This document shows positions 8,283 through 16,247 of a stretch of DNA of 25,817 bases, one piece after another. Origin of the DNA: JBDKJS01 sp039806065. Its GTDB lineage: Bacteria > Bacteroidota > Bacteroidia > AKYH767-A > 2013-40CM-41-45. Under the pieces are notes generated by a model, which saw only the letters and a list, made by a program, of their open reading frames with translations, did no database searches and was not told the origin of the DNA. Where the stretch lies: positions 1-25,817 of the forward strand of contig JBDKJS010000221.1 of NCBI GenBank assembly GCA_039806065.1, given 5' to 3'. The translations under genes and the position numbers were made by a program. How positions within the stretch are numbered: the stretch's first letter is position 1; the number at the start of each line of letters is the position of its first letter.

Positions 8283-9411
8283 AATAAATAACGAAAGAAT
8301 ATGGCTTTCGCCACCACATATGTGTGGTGAGGAACAGAAGCTAGTTGCCAAAGCATTTGAAACAAATTGGATAGCCCCACTAGGACCCTATGTTGATCAA
8401 TTTGAGCAGCACCTTTCCCAATTCACCCATTCCCCGTTTGCGGTAGCATTGAGTAGTGGAACAGCTGCATTGCATTTGGCATTGATTAATCTCGGAGTGG
8501 GTAAAGGTGATTATGTATTATGTCCATCATTTACTTTCTCTGCTAGTGCCAATCCAATAATTTATCAAGGAGCCATTCCAGTATTTCTAGATAGTGAATC
8601 TTTTACTTGGAATATGGATCCATCATTGCTTCGCAATGCTATTTTAAAATTAAAGGCAGCACAAAAAAAAATTAAATGCATCATCTTAGTACACTTATAT
8701 GGTATGCCAGCGCAACTTAATGAGATAGCTGCAATAGCCAACGAATTTCAAATTCCAATAATTGAGGATGCAGCAGAATCACTTGGTAGTTTATACAATG
8801 ATAAACATACTGGAACCTTTGGAAGTATGGGAATATTATCTTTTAATGGAAATAAAATTATTACCACAAGTGGAGGAGGAGCATTGCTAACTCATGATGC
8901 CAAGGTAGCCAGGCACACTACTTTTTTGAGCACCCAGGCCAGGGATCAGGCCCCGCATTATGAGCATTCACACATAGGCTATAATTACCGGCTTAGCAAT
9001 GTTTGTGCTGCCATTGGAGTTGGTCAGCTTAGTGTAATTGAGGAAAGAATAAAAGCTAGACGAAGCAATTATGATTATTACAAACAAGGCTTAAGTAGCA
9101 TTGAGGAGATTACTTTTTTGGACGAACCGCCATTGCATTTCAGCAACAGGTGGCTTACAACCATTACTTTATCCCAAAAATCAAAGGTGAGCAGTGAGGC
9201 CATACGACTGGCCTTAGCTGAAAGGAACATTGAAGCTCGCCCTTTATGGAAACCGATGCATCTGCAACCTGTTTTTAAACATTGCGACTATTTTGGAAAT
9301 GGCATTTGCGACAATTTATTTTTGCGTGGAGTTTGTTTGCCTAGCGGATCTAGCTTGAGTAATTCACAGAAGGACAATGTGATACAAACAATAAAACAAT
9401 TGTATAATTAA
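8275..9411 (+). CDS. PLP-dependent sugar aminotransferase, PglE-like (DegT/DnrJ/EryC1/StrS family)
   Basis: A 378-residue aminotransferase. From memory it follows the Campylobacter PglE sequence closely: LSPPHMCG, IAPLGPYVDQFE, SSGTAALHLAL, EDAAESLGS (Asp165, for the PLP nitrogen), SFNGNKIITTSGGG (Lys194, the PLP Schiff-base lysine), STQARD, HYEHSHIGYNYRLSNV, and a C-terminal ARPLWKPMHLQPVF and CLPSG. PglE aminates UDP-4-keto-6-deoxy-GlcNAc at C4. It would therefore supply UDP-4-amino-4,6-dideoxy-GlcNAc for the PglC-like transferase. The expected partners, a PglF dehydratase and a PglD acetyltransferase, are not in the window. The start at ATG 8275 overlaps the HAD gene by 8 bases. Confidence 0.92.
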   Translation: MPEINNERIWLSPPHMCGEEQKLVAKAFETNWIAPLGPYVDQFEQHLSQFTHSPFAVALSSGTAALHLALINLGVGKGDYVLCPSFTFSASANPIIYQGAIPVFLDSESFTWNMDPSLLRNAILKLKAAQKKIKCIILVHLYGMPAQLNEIAAIANEFQIPIIEDAAESLGSLYNDKHTGTFGSMGILSFNGNKIITTSGGGALLTHDAKVARHTTFLSTQARDQAPHYEHSHIGYNYRLSNVCAAIGVGQLSVIEERIKARRSNYDYYKQGLSSIEEITFLDEPPLHFSNRWLTTITLSQKSKVSSEAIRLALAERNIEARPLWKPMHLQPVFKHCDYFGNGICDNLFLRGVCLPSGSSLSNSQKDNVIQTIKQLYN

Positions 9412-9416
9412 AGGTA

Positions 9417-10628
9417 TTGGCCAGCAAGACTATTTATATTGACCAAGTTAAGGTAGCATTGCTTTCAGCTTATTTTTTTTTGCTACCCCTAAAAGCTCAG
9501 CTTGCTACATTTGCATTGATATTACTTTTTGTAATTTCCATTATTGATGCTTGTCTTCAAAGGCAAATTGGCACCATCAATACTTTGGGGATTTTAAGCC
9601 TTTTGTATTTTTTAATTCATGCAGCATCATTAACTTATTCAGCACATTTAGGAGCTGGCTTGTTTGATCTGCAAATTAAAATCTCCTTTCTAATATGGCC
9701 ATTATTATTACTACTTCAACATTCATTTAAGTTTTCGGTACAGTGGGCATTAAGATCACATACTTTGGCTGTTGTATTGTATTGCATCTATTGTCAATCA
9801 TCAGCTATTTTACATTTTTTAGATACAAGTAATGTAGATCACTTTACCTATGTGTCGTTTGGTGGACACTTACACCCAACTTATTTTACCATGTATATAG
9901 CACTAGCAATTATATGGCTTATATCCCAAGTGGGAGAGAAATTTCAAAAACCCTTCTTGTATTGGACAGCTGCTATCATTCTCTGCCTTTCAGCAATTCA
10001 ACTTATGTCGCGCATGTCATTGGCTATTTTGATGGTAAATGTAGGCATAGCTTTATTTTATTATTGCATAAAGTCCAAATTGCCCTTTTCAAGATATTAT
10101 CTATGGATTCTTATTATTTTAGGAAGCTTGCCTTATATGCTTTTGGTGAGTAATTTAAATTCAAGATTTGTAGAAATATCAAGTACTTCAATCGTTCCTA
10201 ATCAAACCCAACATGAAGTAGCTGCTTCAGAATTGAATAATGTGAATGTTAGACCGGTGCTTTGGAGGTATGCCATTAAAGCAATACTTAAACAGCCGCT
10301 GATGGGTGTTGGTGTTGGAAGTGAGAAGCCAACACTTTTTGAGTATTATCAACTGGATCATTTTAAACAAGGCTTGGAGCATAAGTTGGGACCGCATAAT
10401 GAGTATTTGCAAGTGTGGCTTGCAACTGGAATTATAGGATTAATTACTTACCTGTTATTATTGTTCTTAGCTGCTTGGCAAGCGATTCAACTAAAGAACT
10501 ATTTATTGCTAACATTTACCCTCATGGTTCTGGGAAACGGATTAACAGAATCTTTATTACAGGTGCAACATGGTGTGCTATTCATTGCTCCTTTTTTAAC
10601 GCTCTTTTCTTTTCAAAATAATGAGTAA
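9417..10628 (+). CDS. O-antigen ligase / polymerase family membrane protein (Wzy_C)
   Basis: A 403-residue polytopic inner-membrane protein with about ten hydrophobic segments. The large periplasmic loop (about 230-330) carries the family signatures: RPVLWRYAI, GVGVGSEKP, and PHNEYLQVW with the catalytic His region. Upstream are GGHLHPTYFTMY and SRMSLA. Proteins like this either polymerise repeat units or ligate the finished glycan to lipid A-core or another acceptor; sequence alone does not decide which. The start is a TTG at 9417, 5 bases after the aminotransferase stop. No ATG occurs before the first membrane segments, so a TTG start is the best option. Confidence 0.85.
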   Translation: MASKTIYIDQVKVALLSAYFFLLPLKAQLATFALILLFVISIIDACLQRQIGTINTLGILSLLYFLIHAASLTYSAHLGAGLFDLQIKISFLIWPLLLLLQHSFKFSVQWALRSHTLAVVLYCIYCQSSAILHFLDTSNVDHFTYVSFGGHLHPTYFTMYIALAIIWLISQVGEKFQKPFLYWTAAIILCLSAIQLMSRMSLAILMVNVGIALFYYCIKSKLPFSRYYLWILIILGSLPYMLLVSNLNSRFVEISSTSIVPNQTQHEVAASELNNVNVRPVLWRYAIKAILKQPLMGVGVGSEKPTLFEYYQLDHFKQGLEHKLGPHNEYLQVWLATGIIGLITYLLLLFLAAWQAIQLKNYLLLTFTLMVLGNGLTESLLQVQHGVLFIAPFLTLFSFQNNE

Positions 10629-11697
10629 TCAAGTCCCGACTATTATCACCATTTTAGGCGCCCGCCCTCAGTTTATCAAGGCAGCTCCACTTCACCATTT
10701 CATTAAATCTGAAGGTTACTTTAAAGAAGTATTGGTGCACACAGGTCAGCATTTTGATGGTTTGATGTCAGATGTTTTTTTTCGTGATTTAAATTTAGAC
10801 ATCCCCAAATATCATTTGAACATTAACGGATTGGATCGCGAGGCAATGATCAACCAAATGGAAGCTGCATTAATTCCCATCATTGATATTGAAAGGCCGG
10901 ACGCAGTATTGGTTTATGGTGATACCAATTCGACATTAGCTGGCGCACTGGCTACAAAAAAATTGGGTGTGAAATTGGTTCATGTTGAAGCTGGTTTACG
11001 CAGCAACAATTTACTGATGCCAGAAGAATTGAATAGGATTGAAACTGATTTGAAAAGTGATTTGCTTATTACACCAGTAGTTGAGGCATTTGATTATTTA
11101 AATTCAGATGTTGCCTTTACTTCAAAAAAAATTGTCAATTGTGGAGATACCATGTTAGATATTTTTCAAATTAGCAACAGCCAATTCAAAGTCCCTACAA
11201 TGCTTGATGAGATCTGCTTAGGTAATTATTTTCTTTTTACCTTACATCGGCCATCCAATACTGATTCTGAAGTTCAATTGATGGACATTGTTCAGTCACT
11301 AAACAAAATTGCAGCACATCATGTAATTGTTTGGCCATTACATCCAAGAATTAAGCATATAGGCTCCGCCTCCTTACATCCTAATATATGTTGCGTTGCA
11401 CCACTAGGGTATTTGGAATTAATGGGAGTACTAGAAAAGTGTCAATTGGTAATTACAGATAGTGGGGGATTGCAGAGAGAGGCATATTTTGCAAAGAAGC
11501 CTAGTGTAATTTTACGGAGTGAATCTGAATGGAAAAGTTTGATAAGCCATGGATATGGAAAACTTGCTACAGCCGCAAGCCTTGAAAGTCATGTTGCGGC
11601 TCAATTAAATTTTTCAGGAACCTATGATGAAAATTTTTTTGGTGATGGTAATGCTGCAAAGTACATTCACATGGCACTAGTAAATTTTTTAAAATAA
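10621..11697 (+). CDS. wecB: UDP-N-acetylglucosamine 2-epimerase (non-hydrolysing, WecB family)
   Basis: A 358-residue member of the non-hydrolysing 2-epimerase family, which interconverts UDP-GlcNAc and UDP-ManNAc or acts on related 2-acetamido sugars (as WbpI does). Visible motifs are ILGARPQFIKAAP with Arg15, HTGQHFDGLMSDVFF, YGDTNSTLAGALA (Asp101), HVEAGLRS (Glu123), MPEELNR (Glu135/136), LHPR, and DSGGLQREAYF. It is the last gene of the operon, overlapping the ligase gene by 8 bases, and is followed at once by a strong hairpin. It probably makes a ManNAc-type precursor for one of the glycosyltransferases. No UDP-ManNAc dehydrogenase (WecC) is present. A WbpI-like specificity is possible. 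Confidence 0.88.
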   Translation: MSNQVPTIITILGARPQFIKAAPLHHFIKSEGYFKEVLVHTGQHFDGLMSDVFFRDLNLDIPKYHLNINGLDREAMINQMEAALIPIIDIERPDAVLVYGDTNSTLAGALATKKLGVKLVHVEAGLRSNNLLMPEELNRIETDLKSDLLITPVVEAFDYLNSDVAFTSKKIVNCGDTMLDIFQISNSQFKVPTMLDEICLGNYFLFTLHRPSNTDSEVQLMDIVQSLNKIAAHHVIVWPLHPRIKHIGSASLHPNICCVAPLGYLELMGVLEKCQLVITDSGGLQREAYFAKKPSVILRSESEWKSLISHGYGKLATAASLESHVAAQLNFSGTYDENFFGDGNAAKYIHMALVNFLK

Positions 11698-11698
11698 T

Positions 11699-11725
11699 AA
11701 AACCCTTTGCCAAGCAAAGGGTTTT
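11699..11725. terminator. Bidirectional hairpin terminator between converging genes
   Basis: A perfect 12-bp inverted repeat, AAAACCCTTTGC and GCAAAGGGTTTT, encloses a 3-base loop (CAA). It begins 2 bases after the epimerase stop and lies 27 bases past the end of the minus-strand gene ending at 11753. The stem ends in T-runs in both directions (TTTT on +, TTTTATTATTTT on -), so it can serve both transcripts. Confidence 0.9.
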
Positions 11726-11752
11726 GGAGAAATATATATAGGGTATGTGTGC

Positions 11753-12622
11753 TTAATCTGAAGCTTTCATTAACTGCTCAAGCTCTGCAACTTTATCCAT
11801 CTGACCTAATTTTGTAAAAGAATTGATTAGGTTTCTGATGAGCCGTTGAATCATTTCTTTGGTATTACAAGGGTTGTAATACATATTGTCAGGAGGAATA
11901 TTTAATTGTTTTAAAAACCTATCAATTTCCTTTCTTCCAAAAATATCGCCCTTACTAAATGGATTGATATAAAATAAAATTTCATTGTTATTTTTTTCTG
12001 GAACTGTTCTTAAATCATCCTTGTATCCTAAAATGAAATGTTCTGGTAAGTTTACGCCAAACACTGGCAGGCCAGCACTTTGGGCAATCTCTAAATATAG
12101 AATGGATAGCATTAAAGGATTGCCTTTCTTAGTTTCCAAAGCAATGTTTATTAGTGAATTTTGTGGGGCATGGTAATTTTGGGTATTTCCACTGAATCCA
12201 TGAATATCGAAAAATATTCTATTCAGCACCTTCACCTGTTCAAGTGCAGTTAGTTCATCATTCATCTCTAACCAGGCATCCCGTTTTATTTTTTCTAGCG
12301 ATTGCCGTACTTGTTGCTCATTCAAATCAGGGTATTGAAATCTTGATACTAATAAACAACCCTTAATGATATCGGTATAACCGGTTTCGGCCCACACTTG
12401 CATTTCACGGAGTAGATCTTCAAATTGAATGCGATGAATGATATGCTCTATTCGGTGTTGCATGATAGCGTCTAAAGAAGAATTCCATGCTGTTTCCAAT
12501 ACAGGAATAGCTGCTTTTCCAAAGTTGAGGAGTTGCTCTTGTATATGGTTGTAAATTTCTTCGTCCGTATCGTCAAGCAATCGGATCATGGCATCTAATT
12601 GGGTCTTTTGCATATTGTCCAT
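11753..12622 (-). CDS. SirB1-family transglutaminase-like protein
   Basis: A 289-residue cytoplasmic protein, with no signal peptide or membrane segment. The N-terminal 100 residues are helical and rich in short repeats (LLDDTDEEIYNHIQEQLLNFG), reminiscent of HEAT-like packing. The middle part, GNPLMLSILYLEIAQSAGLPVFG followed by NLPEHFILGY, is the SirB1/Transglut_core2 signature. The family keeps the His (PEHF) but has Leu/Ser where true transglutaminases have the catalytic Cys, so it is probably not an enzyme of that type. The biochemical role of the family is poorly known. It stands alone, converging on the glycan operon and divergent from the repeat-protein gene. Confidence 0.8.
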   Translation of the reverse strand: MDNMQKTQLDAMIRLLDDTDEEIYNHIQEQLLNFGKAAIPVLETAWNSSLDAIMQHRIEHIIHRIQFEDLLREMQVWAETGYTDIIKGCLLVSRFQYPDLNEQQVRQSLEKIKRDAWLEMNDELTALEQVKVLNRIFFDIHGFSGNTQNYHAPQNSLINIALETKKGNPLMLSILYLEIAQSAGLPVFGVNLPEHFILGYKDDLRTVPEKNNNEILFYINPFSKGDIFGRKEIDRFLKQLNIPPDNMYYNPCNTKEMIQRLIRNLINSFTKLGQMDKVAELEQLMKASD

Positions 12623-12766
12623 TATTTAAAACTGTACCTTATATCGATGCTTTAATACTTAAGATTCATTTTAAGAGTTTATATTTATTAACAAGTCTAA
12701 GCTATCACTGATGGTAATAATTTATAACTTTTTGAAACCTTTTCTCTTACACATTGGTCGCATTAG

Positions 12767-12781
12767 CGCTATTAAATAGCG
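12767..12781. repeat. Short palindrome CGCTATT-A-AATAGCG in a divergent intergenic region
   Basis: This 15-base inverted repeat with a single-base centre lies between the divergent starts at 12622 (-) and 12885 (+), a 262-base stretch otherwise lacking genes. It might be a regulator-binding site for one of the two genes. No matching regulator gene is seen nearby. The rest of the spacer shows no clear TAnnTTTG box; TAACTTTC at 12871-12878 is the nearest. Confidence 0.3.
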
Positions 12782-12884
12782 AAGCATTGTTAACAAATAC
12801 ACATGATAATATGACAGATCTAGTGCACTTTCATTGGTAATTTTTACGAAATTTACGCCTTCAAAATCAATAACTTTCTATACT

Positions 12885-15815
12885 ATGTATAAGGCAAATT
12901 TTTTTAGATTAATCCTCCTAGTTAATTTACTATTGGCTTCAGATGCCATGGCTCAGCTGCTTCCAGTTTGGACCAACACCCTTACCAATTTAGGTGATAA
13001 TGCCGATAGGTTTAATAAAATAGCTAGCGATAACAATGGCAGCTTCATAGCAGTGGGATATACCTTGCATGGTGGTGATTATCGCGATTTTTTAATTGTG
13101 AAGTACAACGCGCTTGGCGATACCGTTTGGACACAAAGATTTAATGGAATAGGCGATGGTAATGACGAAGCAGTAGACATAGTGTGTGACTTTTTAGGCA
13201 ATAGTTATGTAACAGGCTATAGTGATGGCGGTAATAGTAATGATGACATATTAACTGTGGCCATTGATCCTAGTGGTTCGCTTATTTGGTCTGGTATATA
13301 TAATTATTCTTTAGCATCTGAGGATGATGTACCCGTAGGGATTGAATTCGATTTCAATACTGGTAATGTTTATGTAGCAGGGAGCTCAGAACAATTGTTT
13401 GCTGGCAACACCAACCGTGATTATGTAATCATTCAATATTCCAATGCAGGAATACAAAATTGGGTTCAGCGCTTTGATAGAGTATCTGGTGGCCGTGATG
13501 AAGTGCTGGACCTTACGGTAGACCCTGCAGGTAATTGTATCGTTACCGGTAGATCAAGCAATGGATCTGATGATGATTACCTAACTCGTAAATACAGTGC
13601 TGCTGGCAGCTTAGTATGGAGTCAAATATTTGATCGAGGTAACGGTGATGATCGTGCTACTGCCATTACGGCTGATATTGATGCTAATATCATAGTCACA
13701 GGAAGAAGTGAAAATTCTGATGGTGATGATGATTACTATACCATAAAATACAACAGTGGTGGTACAGTTAGATGGCAAAAGGTTTATGCAGGTCCCAGCA
13801 GTGGTAATGATCGAGCGCTTTGCATAGCCAGTGATTTTAATAAAGGCATTTACATTAGTGGGCAATCAGATACTGACCCTAGTGCCATTACGGATTATGA
13901 TATTGTTTCATTGAAGTATGACTCGTCAGGGAATCTTCAGTTTACCAGATTTGATGTGGGCGCAGCACAGCAAGATGATATTCCCTCTCGCATTACTGTA
14001 GATATCAATAACAATTTATACATCACCGGTAAGTCAGATGTAGATCCCAGCACTGCTACTAACAATGATTTTATTACGGTAATGTATGATGCAAGTGGGG
14101 TTCGTCAGTGGAGCAATACATTTAATGGAACACGCAATGCAAGCGATATTGCTTCTGATGTGATCGTAGATTTTGCTGGCAACATAGTATTGGTGGGTGG
14201 CGTAGAGAATCTTGGATCACAAAAAGATGGGGCTCTTATTGAATATGATGCTACTGGTGCCACGGTTTTTAATAAATCCTTCAATGGACAAGGCGATTTT
14301 GAAGTCCAATATAGAAGTGTGGTGGCTGATCTCACTGGCAATGTGTATGCGGTTGGCTTCATATTTAATGAAGATGATAGTAAAAACTGTCTCATTACAA
14401 AATTTGATCCTGCAGGAAGCACAGTATGGACAAAGCAATACAATGGAGAGAATGATGACGATGATGAATTTGAAGCGCTAGCGCAAGATGGCAACGGATT
14501 TATCTATGCTACTGGATATTGTAAAGTTGGTGGCCAAAAATCGAATTACATCACTATAAAATATGATCCTAATACCGGTGACACTATTTGGACTCGTCAA
14601 TATAATTTCACAGCCAATCAGGCTGATAGAGCTGTAGACATCATCATCAATAATGCCAATGAGATATTTGTTACCGGTTATTCTGATAGCAACCCAAATG
14701 ATACCCTTAGCAATAATGATGTGGTTACTATATGCTACAATGCAGCAGGTGCTACTATATGGTCACAAAGATTTGACGGCACAGGAACACTTCGTGATGA
14801 ACCGGCAGAAATGATTTTTGATAACGCAGGTAACATCATCATTACTGGTCGAACGGAGAATGTGCAGAATGATGATTATTTGGTTTTAAAATATAGCACC
14901 AATGGTGTCATTCAATCAGGATTTCCGGCAAGTTTTAACTCTCCCTTCAGTAATGATGATAGGGCATTGGCAGTAGCGGTTGATGCCAATGATAACATTT
15001 ATATAACAGGATACACCCAAACTGGAAGTGGTGCAGCTTCAGAAGATGTGATTACTGTGAAATATTCTCCTGCTGGTGTTGCAGAGTGGAATGTGTATTT
15101 TGACCAAGGAGGAAACGATAGAGGCGTAGACATTACTACAGATATTAATGGCAATATTTACATCACTGGTTATACAGACAACGATATAGATCCACTAGCA
15201 AGTAATTATAATATGTTTTTAATAAGTTACAATAACACTGGAGGCGTAAATTGGGATGAGTTTTATGATGGCACACCCTCACAGGATGATTACGCAGTTG
15301 CAGTCCATATGGATAATGTAAATAGAGTAGTACTAACTGGCTATACTGAAACCGGATCAGGTCCTTATCATAATGATATTATGAGTTTAATTTATGAAGC
15401 TGGTGGAAGCTTGGTGTACACAGCTAGATTTGATGCAACAGGAAATGATGATGAAGCCAGGGTAAATCTTTGTACCAATACTGGTTCGCTATTCATTGGA
15501 GGCTTTTCTGAAGATGCAATAGGTCAACGTCAGTCCTTGATGATGAAATACGATTTACCACAAGGAATCAACCAGTTGATCATTCAAGACTTATTCTTTT
15601 ACCCAAATCCTTCGAGCGATTTGATTACCTTAAACATCGAAAATGAACAGGAGCAAAATTATGAAGTATTTGATTTGGCCGGGCATGTAGTCTTGAAGGG
15701 TTGTTTAAATAATAGGCAACAAGTAGATATCAGAAATTTGGCGCCAGGATTATACACCATTCGTATCATATCCATCCAATCCGTTTGGTCGGGAAGTTTA
15801 TCTGTGGTTAGATAA
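12885..15815 (+). CDS. Secreted beta-propeller-repeat (SBBP) protein with T9SS C-terminal sorting domain
   Basis: A 976-residue exported protein. The ATG at 12885 gives a clean signal peptide (MYKANFFRLILLVNLLLAS, cleavage likely after DAMA). A TTG at 12834 would put 17 unlikely residues in front. About 16 tandem units of 50-57 residues follow, each of the form N/D-G-x-G-x-D-D ... D-x-x-G-N-x-Y-x-T-G-Y-S ... D-D-x-x-T-x-K-Y-x-x-x-G-x-x-x-W, matching SBBP-type beta-propeller repeats. Many units are Asp-rich (NDDDDEF, SDGDDDYY), so calcium binding is possible. The last 75 residues (FFYPNPSSDLITL ... LAPGLYTIRI) are a type A T9SS sorting domain, normally removed when the protein is anchored to or released from the cell surface. 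Ligand and role are unknown. Confidence 0.9.
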   Translation: MYKANFFRLILLVNLLLASDAMAQLLPVWTNTLTNLGDNADRFNKIASDNNGSFIAVGYTLHGGDYRDFLIVKYNALGDTVWTQRFNGIGDGNDEAVDIVCDFLGNSYVTGYSDGGNSNDDILTVAIDPSGSLIWSGIYNYSLASEDDVPVGIEFDFNTGNVYVAGSSEQLFAGNTNRDYVIIQYSNAGIQNWVQRFDRVSGGRDEVLDLTVDPAGNCIVTGRSSNGSDDDYLTRKYSAAGSLVWSQIFDRGNGDDRATAITADIDANIIVTGRSENSDGDDDYYTIKYNSGGTVRWQKVYAGPSSGNDRALCIASDFNKGIYISGQSDTDPSAITDYDIVSLKYDSSGNLQFTRFDVGAAQQDDIPSRITVDINNNLYITGKSDVDPSTATNNDFITVMYDASGVRQWSNTFNGTRNASDIASDVIVDFAGNIVLVGGVENLGSQKDGALIEYDATGATVFNKSFNGQGDFEVQYRSVVADLTGNVYAVGFIFNEDDSKNCLITKFDPAGSTVWTKQYNGENDDDDEFEALAQDGNGFIYATGYCKVGGQKSNYITIKYDPNTGDTIWTRQYNFTANQADRAVDIIINNANEIFVTGYSDSNPNDTLSNNDVVTICYNAAGATIWSQRFDGTGTLRDEPAEMIFDNAGNIIITGRTENVQNDDYLVLKYSTNGVIQSGFPASFNSPFSNDDRALAVAVDANDNIYITGYTQTGSGAASEDVITVKYSPAGVAEWNVYFDQGGNDRGVDITTDINGNIYITGYTDNDIDPLASNYNMFLISYNNTGGVNWDEFYDGTPSQDDYAVAVHMDNVNRVVLTGYTETGSGPYHNDIMSLIYEAGGSLVYTARFDATGNDDEARVNLCTNTGSLFIGGFSEDAIGQRQSLMMKYDLPQGINQLIIQDLFFYPNPSSDLITLNIENEQEQNYEVFDLAGHVVLKGCLNNRQQVDIRNLAPGLYTIRIISIQSVWSGSLSVVR

Positions 15816-16036
15816 TGATGGTAAAAATTGAAATTGCAACAGAGTTTATACAACTTAGTCAGCTGCTAAAATTACTCAATTGGGTAGAAAACGGAAGCAT
15901 GGCACATCAAGTGGTTGATGAGGGATTGGTTGCAGTAAATGGCATGAAGGCTACAGAGCGTAGGAAAAAGATTAGACCGGGCGATGTTGTATCATTTGAT
16001 AATCAAATGGTTAGGATTGAAAAACAGGCCGTATAG
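15815..16036 (+). CDS. Small S4-domain RNA-binding protein (YbcJ-like)
   Basis: A 73-residue protein that is essentially one S4 domain: IQLSQLLKLLNWVENGSMAHQVVDEGLVAVNG, then basic TERRKKIRPGDVVSF. This alphaL fold binds structured RNA in ribosomal protein S4, pseudouridine synthases and the stand-alone YbcJ group. Its first ATG shares one base with the TAA of the propeller gene (TAATG at 15813-15817), so it is probably translated by coupling to the secreted protein, an odd pairing for a ribosome-related factor. A second ATG follows directly at 15818. An A/T-rich 7-bp inverted repeat (16020-16026 and 16037-16043) followed by T residues may end the transcript. Confidence 0.8.
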   Translation: MMVKIEIATEFIQLSQLLKLLNWVENGSMAHQVVDEGLVAVNGMKATERRKKIRPGDVVSFDNQMVRIEKQAV

Positions 16037-16184
16037 TGTTTTTTTAACCTCTTTAAAATTCAAGCTCTCATAAATAACTGGCAAAATGCTGCCAGAACTG
16101 AGTCTGTTGCTGTTAAATTTAGGGCAATTCACCCAAAAGATCAAGTCGTTTAACCTACCATTACAATAGCTTGACCAAGTTATG

Positions 16185-16216
16185 TTGAAGCTCTACCGAG
16201 TTCGATGGTACTTTTG
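16185..16216 (+). promoter_or_regulatory. Bacteroidota-type promoter (TTG-N21-TAnnTTTG)
   Basis: TTG at 16185-16187 and TACTTTTG at 16209-16216 are separated by 21 bases, matching the published -33/-7 consensus of Bacteroidota sigma factors. It lies 31 bases before the ATG at 16248 and would start the small-gene transcript at about 16221-16225. Confidence 0.55.
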
Positions 16217-16247
16217 ACTCATCAAACAACAAAAACAAAGCATCAAC

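Noticed and set aside
1..11697. Possible defence island or mobile element in the glycan region
   Set aside because: Every gene has a clear glycan-related family assignment except the ATP-grasp/HAD pair, and no integrase, transposase, direct repeats or tRNA attachment site was seen.
12834..12884. TTG at 12834 as the start of the propeller-repeat gene
   Set aside because: The extra 17 residues would precede a normal signal peptide that begins at the ATG at 12885.
14105..14494. Open frames on the minus strand and in other frames inside the propeller-repeat gene
   Set aside because: They are shadows of a repetitive coding sequence; they lack family motifs and start signals, and the forward frame has clear domains.
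16078..16095. Hairpin CTGGCA-AAATGC-TGCCAG after the S4 gene
   Set aside because: The 6-bp stem is followed by AACTGAG with no T-run, so it is not a convincing terminator, and nothing else supports a role.
16170..16230. Possible tRNA: the minus strand reads GGTAGAGC and the plus strand has GTTCGATGG, resembling D-arm and T-arm pieces
   Set aside because: The pieces are on opposite strands, the D-loop would be only 4 bases, and no acceptor or anticodon stem can be formed around them.
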